Positions 57,885 to 64,000 of a stretch of DNA of 64,000 bases are shown piece by piece. Below the pieces are notes generated by a model, which was given only the letters and a program-made list of their open reading frames with translations, was not told where the DNA came from and did not search any database. Numbering within the stretch: the stretch's first letter is position 1; the number at the start of each line of letters is the position of its first letter. A program made the position numbers and the translations under genes. This DNA comes from Pratylenchus scribneri. Taxonomy: Eukaryota > Nematoda > Chromadorea > Rhabditida > Pratylenchidae. Location: assembly GCA_030063045.1 (NCBI GenBank), contig JAQSEB010000015.1, forward strand, positions 2,232,001 to 2,296,000, read 5' to 3'.

Positions 57885-60800
57885 ATGAATAATTTTTTAT
57901 TATTTATTCTATTTTTAAATAATATTATTTATTGCTGGAAGGGCATTCAGGTATTAAATTATATTTTTATTTAAAATTTTATTATTTATAATTCTAAATA
58001 TGAACACAATTACCCAAAAAGTCATGGAATATAACAAAAAATTTTATTGTTGTAAAAATTTACAATTTTTACGTTTATATAGCAAAACATAACAATGTGT
58101 TAAAAAATTAAATTTAGTGTTGATTTAAAGAACAAAAAATTTTTGTCATAGAATTCAATTTACCACATCAAAATATTAAATTCAATAATTTTTTAAGTAA
58201 AAGAATTTATTTCCTCCATTATTAAATTTATAATAAAACATTTCAAAGAGCCAACAATTGGGCTATAACATCGGAGAATTCACAACGCTCACACCAAACA
58301 TGGGTGTTCAAAATCAAACAACAATCATAAAAATGGCCATCCTCATCCCACAAAATGATACCGACTTTGAATTGGCACGCAAAAATTCATTCCTCTGCAA
58401 TTCGGGTGGTGCAATTAAACTTTCATTGGAAAGGCTATGGGATGAGGGCATTTTGCCGAAAAGCGTCAACTTTTCGTAAATTTTAAAATTTAGGAAAATA
58501 TTTTTTAAAAAAATTTTTTAATCTGATTCTTATGAAAACAGTAGTTTTTTAAATGAAGAAAAAAAAAATAATAAAATTGAGAATAAGCATAGAAAATTAC
58601 CAACTGTTAAAATTTAAAAGTAAATCAGAACAGGCGGAATTATTAAAATCAGAACAGGCGGAATTATTAAAATCAGAATAGGCGGAATTATTAAAATCAG
58701 AACAGGCGGAATTATTAAAATCAGAACAGGCGGAATTATTAAAATCAGAACAGGCGGAATTATTAAAATCAGAATAGGCGGAATTATTAAAATCAGAACA
58801 GGCGGAATTATTAAAATCAGAACAGGCGGAATTATTAAAATCAGAACAGGCGGAATTATTAAAATCAGAACAGGCGGAATTATTAAAACAGAACAGGCTG
58901 AATTATTAAAATCAGAACAGGCGGAATTATTAAAATCAGAACAGGCGGAATTATTAAAATCAGAACAGGCGGAATTAGTGATTCAGATTTAATCAAATTA
59001 TTATCAAGATCTAGAAATTTGACCTCAATAAAAAAGAATATGAGAATTAAAATTGAAATCGTCGTTTTTTCCTTATTTATTATAGATTTCAATGGCGTTA
59101 TGAAAGATGCGAAAAAGCAAATGCACTTGGCTATAGCTATCAATTCCTTCGATATTATGGGGCGGATGCGATCATCCCAACTTCATGTATTGATGTGCCT
59201 CCAATAATTGGCCAATTGGCAAGTAACACCAACATTCCAATGATTCTGTGGGGACCGGTTATGGCACAAGAGTAATTTTTCTATTTATATATTTATCATT
59301 TATTTTAGAATGTCCGATTGGGATTCCTTTAAAACATTGGTCAATGTGGTGCCAAACTATAAAAGGTGACAAATTTCTGTGCAATTAAAACATAATTTTC
59401 TAAAATAGAATGCTATTTTCTACATACAGTCAATTCTTCAATAAAAAATCGGGAATTTATTAACTCTTTTTAGTTTAATCTAAAGTCTAGACTAGGATAC
59501 GGTAATACATTTTTTGTGTTAATTATAGAAGAGGACTGGGTGATATTATGTTCTCTAGAATTATAGAAAAATTGAAAATATCTTTGGCCAATTTAAATGT
59601 TTTTTTTTTGATAAATTTTTTAATCTTCAATTACAGTATGACAATTTTGATGCATGAAATGTTTCGTTATTTCAATTGGACCCAATTTGCCATGGTCATC
59701 CAAAGTGATTTGGGTGCTAGCGGAGGTCAGCTTCGGGGTCAAATCAAATATTACAATAAGTGACCGATACCAAAATGGTTTCCATTTGAAATTTGTGTCT
59801 TTTTCACCTTTTTTAAATTCAGAAAAAATGTTTTTACTAATTTTTTCCAGTTTCATTCCAAAAAAATCGATTGAAAATTTCATTTACCATTATTAATTAA
59901 GGATTAAAAATTTAATAAATAGTAAAAATTAAAATAAATTAATACATTTTTCAGGTTGCTATCAATTTGGCCAATCGATTGATGTAATTTTTAAAATTAT
60001 TTTTTAATTAAAAATTTAATTTATTTCATTGTAATTAATTAAAATTTTACCATAAATTTCTATGGCCACAAAATTTTTTTATATAAATTATTTATTTTTT
60101 AAATTTAATTCAATCCCAAACTTTTCTAATCTGAATTATTATTATTATTATTGCAGTTGGCCAATAATGCTTATTCGGAAATTCTAATCAGTTATAAAGT
60201 TCGAATATTCAATATGGATTCCACCGATACTAGCACAATTATCCAGCTGTTGAAACCACGGGCAAGAAGTTGGGCCAAAAATAATGGAATATTTCTAATT
60301 TTTAATGAATTACATATTTCAGTCATTGTGCTTTGCTTTGATGACATTGGCCAGCAGAGGGATTTTGCCCTTAAATTATTTGACAATGGAATGAATACAA
60401 GCGTAAAATTTTGAAGTTATTTATAAAATAAAAGATAGATCGGGATTTTACCCAATATTTTAAATTTTTATGCAATAATTTTTCACCTTTAAAATCATAA
60501 AAATTTTTATTTTTGTTTTTATACAGGATTATGTGTATATTTTGCCGGATTTCGATATGACACTTTCATGTAGGCAAAAATAATTAAAAATTTATATGCA
60601 TATTTCCATCCTTAAGTTAATTTGAGTAAACTACCATTTTGGTTGCAGGATCGCGGGTTTGAAGTTTCTATATTTTCCATTTAATTTACAAAAATTTAAG
60701 GATTATGAATTCTAGCGCTCTTTTAGACGGAAGAGATGCAGATGCTGAAGTGATCGGACGATTAAGTTTTCGGGTAATTTTTTAAAATTATTTTTTTTGG

Positions 60801-63800
60801 CAATATATTTTTAAGTTTCATTATGATATCTCACTTTCGGATTTGTCCAATTCTGATTATAATGGATTTTATTCACGAGTTTTACAAAAAGCACAAGGAT
60901 GGCCATTCTATTGTGACACATCCAAAATAGCAAATGTAAATTTGAATTGATTTTTTTGATGGAATTAATATTTTTCTATACAATTTCAAGGGTTCCACTT
61001 ATTCAATGCTTCTCTACGATGCAATTTATAATTATGGATTGGCATTGAATGCTTCATTCGGCAAATACGGGATTAGTTCCGATGTTTATCGCAAAGGGAC
61101 TTTAATTTCGGAAAATAGCAAAAGGCCTTTTATGGGTTGGAATTTTTGGCCAATTAATTTATTTTCTACTATACAATTTTATATAAGTAATTTTTATTAA
61201 TTATAATTTGGGGATTGAAATTGTAATTGTAATTTGGAATTGTAATTGTGGATTGTAATTGTAATTGTGAATTTGGATTGTAATTATAATTGTTGATTGT
61301 AATTATAATTGTGAATTGTAATTGTAATTGTGGATTGTAATTTTGGATTGTAATTGTAATTTTGGATTGTAATTGTAATTGTGAATTTGGATTGTAATTA
61401 TAATTGTTGATTGTAATTATAATTGTTGATTGTAATTATAATTGTGAATTGTAATTGTAATTTTGGATTGTAATTGTAATTATGGATTGTAATTGTAATT
61501 TTGGATTGTAATTGTAATTATGGATTGTAATTGTAATTTTGGATTGTAATTGTAATTTGTGGATTGTAATTGTAATTATGGATTGTAATTGTAATTTTGG
61601 ATTGTAATTGTAATTTGTGGATTGTAATTGTAATTATGGATTGTAATTGTAATTTTGGATTGTAATTGTAATTTTGGATTGTAATTGTAATTTGTGGATT
61701 GTAATTGTAATTATGGATTGTAATTGTAATTTTGGATTGTAATTGTAATTTTGGATTGTAATTGTAATTTGTGGATTGTAATTGTAATTATGGATTGTAA
61801 TTGTAATTTTGGATTGTAATTGTAATTTTGGATTGTAATTGTAATTTTGGATTGTAATTGTAATTTTGGATTGTAATTGTAATTTTGGATTGTAATTGTA
61901 ATTTTGGATTGTAATTGTAATTTGTGGATTGTAATTGTAATTATGGATTGTAATTGTAATTTTGGATTGTAATTGTAATTTTGGATTGTAATTGTAATTT
62001 TGGATTGTAATTGTAATTATGGATTGTAATTGTAATTTTGGATTGTAATTGTAATTTTAGATTGTAATTGTAATTTTGGATTGTAATTGTAATTTTGGAT
62101 TGTAATTGTAATTTTGGATTGTAATTGTAATTTTGGATTGTAATTGTAATTTTGGATTGTAATTGTAATTTTGGATTGTAATTGTAATTATGGATTGTAA
62201 TTGTAATTTTGGATTGTAATTGTAATTTTGGATTGTAATTGTAATTATGGATTGTAATTGTAATTTTGGATTGTAATTGTAATTATGGATTGTAATTTGT
62301 GGATTTTAATTGTAATTTGGAATTGTAATTTGTTGCTTGTAATTTTAATTCTTGATATAATTGTAATAGTAAAACTGTATTTTGTAACAGTGAATTGTAA
62401 AATTGCGTTTTGTGAATTGTGAAATTTTAATTTTTATGAATTATAATTGTAAAAATTGTGTGAATTGCAAAATGTAATTTCTAACTGGTGACTTTGAGTA
62501 ACTTTTTAAATTAGAATTTTTTTTAATTTTATGTACTCTAATAGAATCATTTAAATATTATAATAATAAATATTCTATTTAATAAAAATATTTAGGTATG
62601 ACTGGCCTGGCTGTTATTGAGAACAATGGAAACAGTCGTGCATTAGTTTTATCAAGGTCCAAACAAAAAGAAGAAGGCAATGGTTTTCGAATTCTTCTCC
62701 AATTTGCATTGAACAATGGCAAACTGGTACGTCTTTATTAATTTAAAATTGATAATCCTATTGAATTGAAGAATATAACTATGAGGAATTCGAGTGCACT
62801 TTGGTTATCACCATACAAAGGAGCGGCCCCATTGTCCGTTCCTCTATGTGGCTTTGATGGCAATGGATGTCCAATTTCGCCTTTCGATGCATACAAAGGC
62901 TACATCATTGCTGGAATTGCTCTTATTATTTTGATTATTATTGGCATTGTCTACCTAATTGCCTATATCATTTAGTAAAGCATAATTTATATTCGAAATA
63001 ATTTTTAAAAATTTTCTAGTTCTCGGATACGAAATAATGAACAGAAAAATCTTCTGTGGCAAATTTCTTTTGTCTCTTTGACACGGATTAAAGAAAAAGT
63101 GAATAAAAACATTTAAAAAATATATAAAAATTTTTTAAATTAAAAGATGAGAAGTCAAACGGAACGAAGTGAACGTTCAATCCATTCGGGTCCTTCAGCA
63201 TCAACATTTGGCACAAATAATAGTAGCAATAATGTGGCATTATCAAAGGGATTGGCCTTATATTTATACAATGGGGAGAAATGTGTAGGCCAAAAGCATG
63301 GCCCAACAGCATTGGTCCAATTGACAGAAATGGACATGGCCGAACTAAGAACAGTAATTCTTAATAATTTGTATTTTATATTATTCCTCTAAAGATGAGA
63401 ATGTTGGACCATGAAAATTTGAACCGATTCTATGGATTGAGCCTGGATAGCATGGAGGCCATTTCCGTTTGGAAATTTTGCTCCCGTGGCTCCATCCGGG
63501 ACATGATTGCCAGTGGGAATGCCCTCACAAAGGACCAGGTGTTTGTCCACTCAATTTTATCTGAATTGTGCGAGGGCCTTGCATTCTTGCACAATTCTGA
63601 CCTCCAATTCCATGGTCGACTCCGTGCATCCTGTTGCCTCGTGGATGAACGCTGGAAGGTCAAAATTTCAAAATTCGGATTACGCAATATGAAAAATGTC
63701 AAAAAGCAAACAACAAAAGGTAAATTGAATAAATGCAGAAGATGTTCTTTCAATAAATAAATTAATCTCAATTCTAATAGATTTACTTTGGAAAGCACCG

Positions 63801-64000
63801 GAACAGTTGAGAAGTGTCCCCGGTGATGATGATTTCATGAAAGGCACAAAACAAGCTGATATTTACACCCTCGGGCTAATATTCACCGAAGTAGTTAACA
63901 TGAGGCCATGTTGGGAAGAAAATGAGGAGGATGATGAGCGCGAGGCAAATGGGAACAATCAAGTTATTGACTCTGTTGAGGCGTCCAGAATGAATATTGT
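57885..64000 (+). CDS. Receptor guanylyl cyclase B, 3' end beyond window
   Basis: Exons: 57885-57950 (signal peptide MNNFLLFILFLNNIIYCW), 58249-58475, 59086-59271, 59309-59365, 59637-59737, 59955-59983, 60157-60268, 60323-60402, 60527-60569, 60727-60773, 60816-60935, 60991-61135, 62596-62726, 62772-62974, 63020-63098, 63147-63353, 63395-63719, 63781-64000 and on; about 792 residues in view. The ligand-binding domain (KMAILIPQNDTD, FRYFNWTQFAMV, ARIIVLCFDDIG, YVYILPDFDM) leads to a transmembrane helix and kinase-homology domain nearly identical to copy A. From 60991 on, exon lengths match copy A exactly (145, 131, 203, 79, 207, 325). The exon at 60727 is the least certain. Introns 2 and 12 carry minisatellites. 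A membrane receptor making cGMP is expected. Confidence 0.85.
58618..58977 (+). repeat. 24-bp minisatellite in cyclase B intron 2
   Basis: About 15 units of GAACAGGCGGAATTATTAAAATCA, with an A-to-T variant (GAATAGG). It has the same 24-bp period and shares AAAATCAGAA and GGAATT with the dispersed family at 1337-19407, but the rest differs. Confidence 0.93.
61205..62340 (+). repeat. 19-20-bp minisatellite in cyclase B intron 12
   Basis: Over 50 units of ATTGTAATTGTAATTTTGG with TTATGG and TTTGTGG variants, over 1.1 kb. Copy A lacks it: its equivalent intron (56286-56342) is 57 bp. The array therefore arose, or was lost, after the duplication. Confidence 0.95.

Noticed and set aside
58618..58977. 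CRISPR-like direct repeats of 24 bp
   Set aside because: No unique spacers; units are directly adjacent. This is a tandem minisatellite in a eukaryotic intron.
60651..60666. Extra micro-exon after 'ggttgcag' in cyclase B
   Set aside because: Its inclusion would create a TGA codon with the preceding exon; skipping it gives a continuous frame.

Overview
This window looks like AT-rich nematode chromosomal DNA. The evidence is the gene content (nematode-type serpentine receptors, receptor guanylyl cyclases with ligand-binding, kinase-homology and cyclase domains), many short introns with T-rich 'tttcag' acceptors, and a very high repeat load. A plant-parasitic (tylenchid-like) nematode is my inference; the species cannot be read from the sequence. 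Gene models were built by hand by joining exons whose splice sites and codon phases agree.

Layout. 719-6580 (+): small one-membrane-span protein whose second intron holds a 24-bp minisatellite split by an intact non-autonomous LTR retrotransposon (1860-5579). 7797-10610 (+) and 11384-13833 (+): two serpentine GPCRs, each with the same minisatellite in an intron. 18769-14041 (-): SLC35F1/F2-like carrier. 20954-25358 (+): secreted Lys-rich protein with a duplicated exon. 27694-35997 (+): 17-exon SLC6 neurotransmitter/amino-acid symporter; one coding exon is split by an 817-bp hAT-type element that appears to act as an intron. 36148-37423: complete maT (DD37D) mariner. 38797-38053 (-): small secreted cysteine-rich protein. 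49661-39123 (-): GH85 endo-beta-N-acetylglucosaminidase (ENGase) whose C-terminal part contains an FF-like domain. 56487-52777 (-): receptor guanylyl cyclase copy A, lacking most of its extracellular domain and interrupted in its last exon by a 2.1-kb internally deleted Polinton (50680-52789). 57885-64000 (+): guanylyl cyclase copy B, head-to-head with copy A, running off the window.

The genes do not form one pathway, although several suit sensory or neuronal work (two GPCRs, two guanylyl cyclases, an SLC6 symporter). The remarkable part is the repeat biology: related intronic minisatellites (24-bp, about 20-bp, 51-bp and 19-bp units), many fold-back elements with TTAGGG-like centres, and transposons inserted into coding exons without obviously destroying the reading frame.
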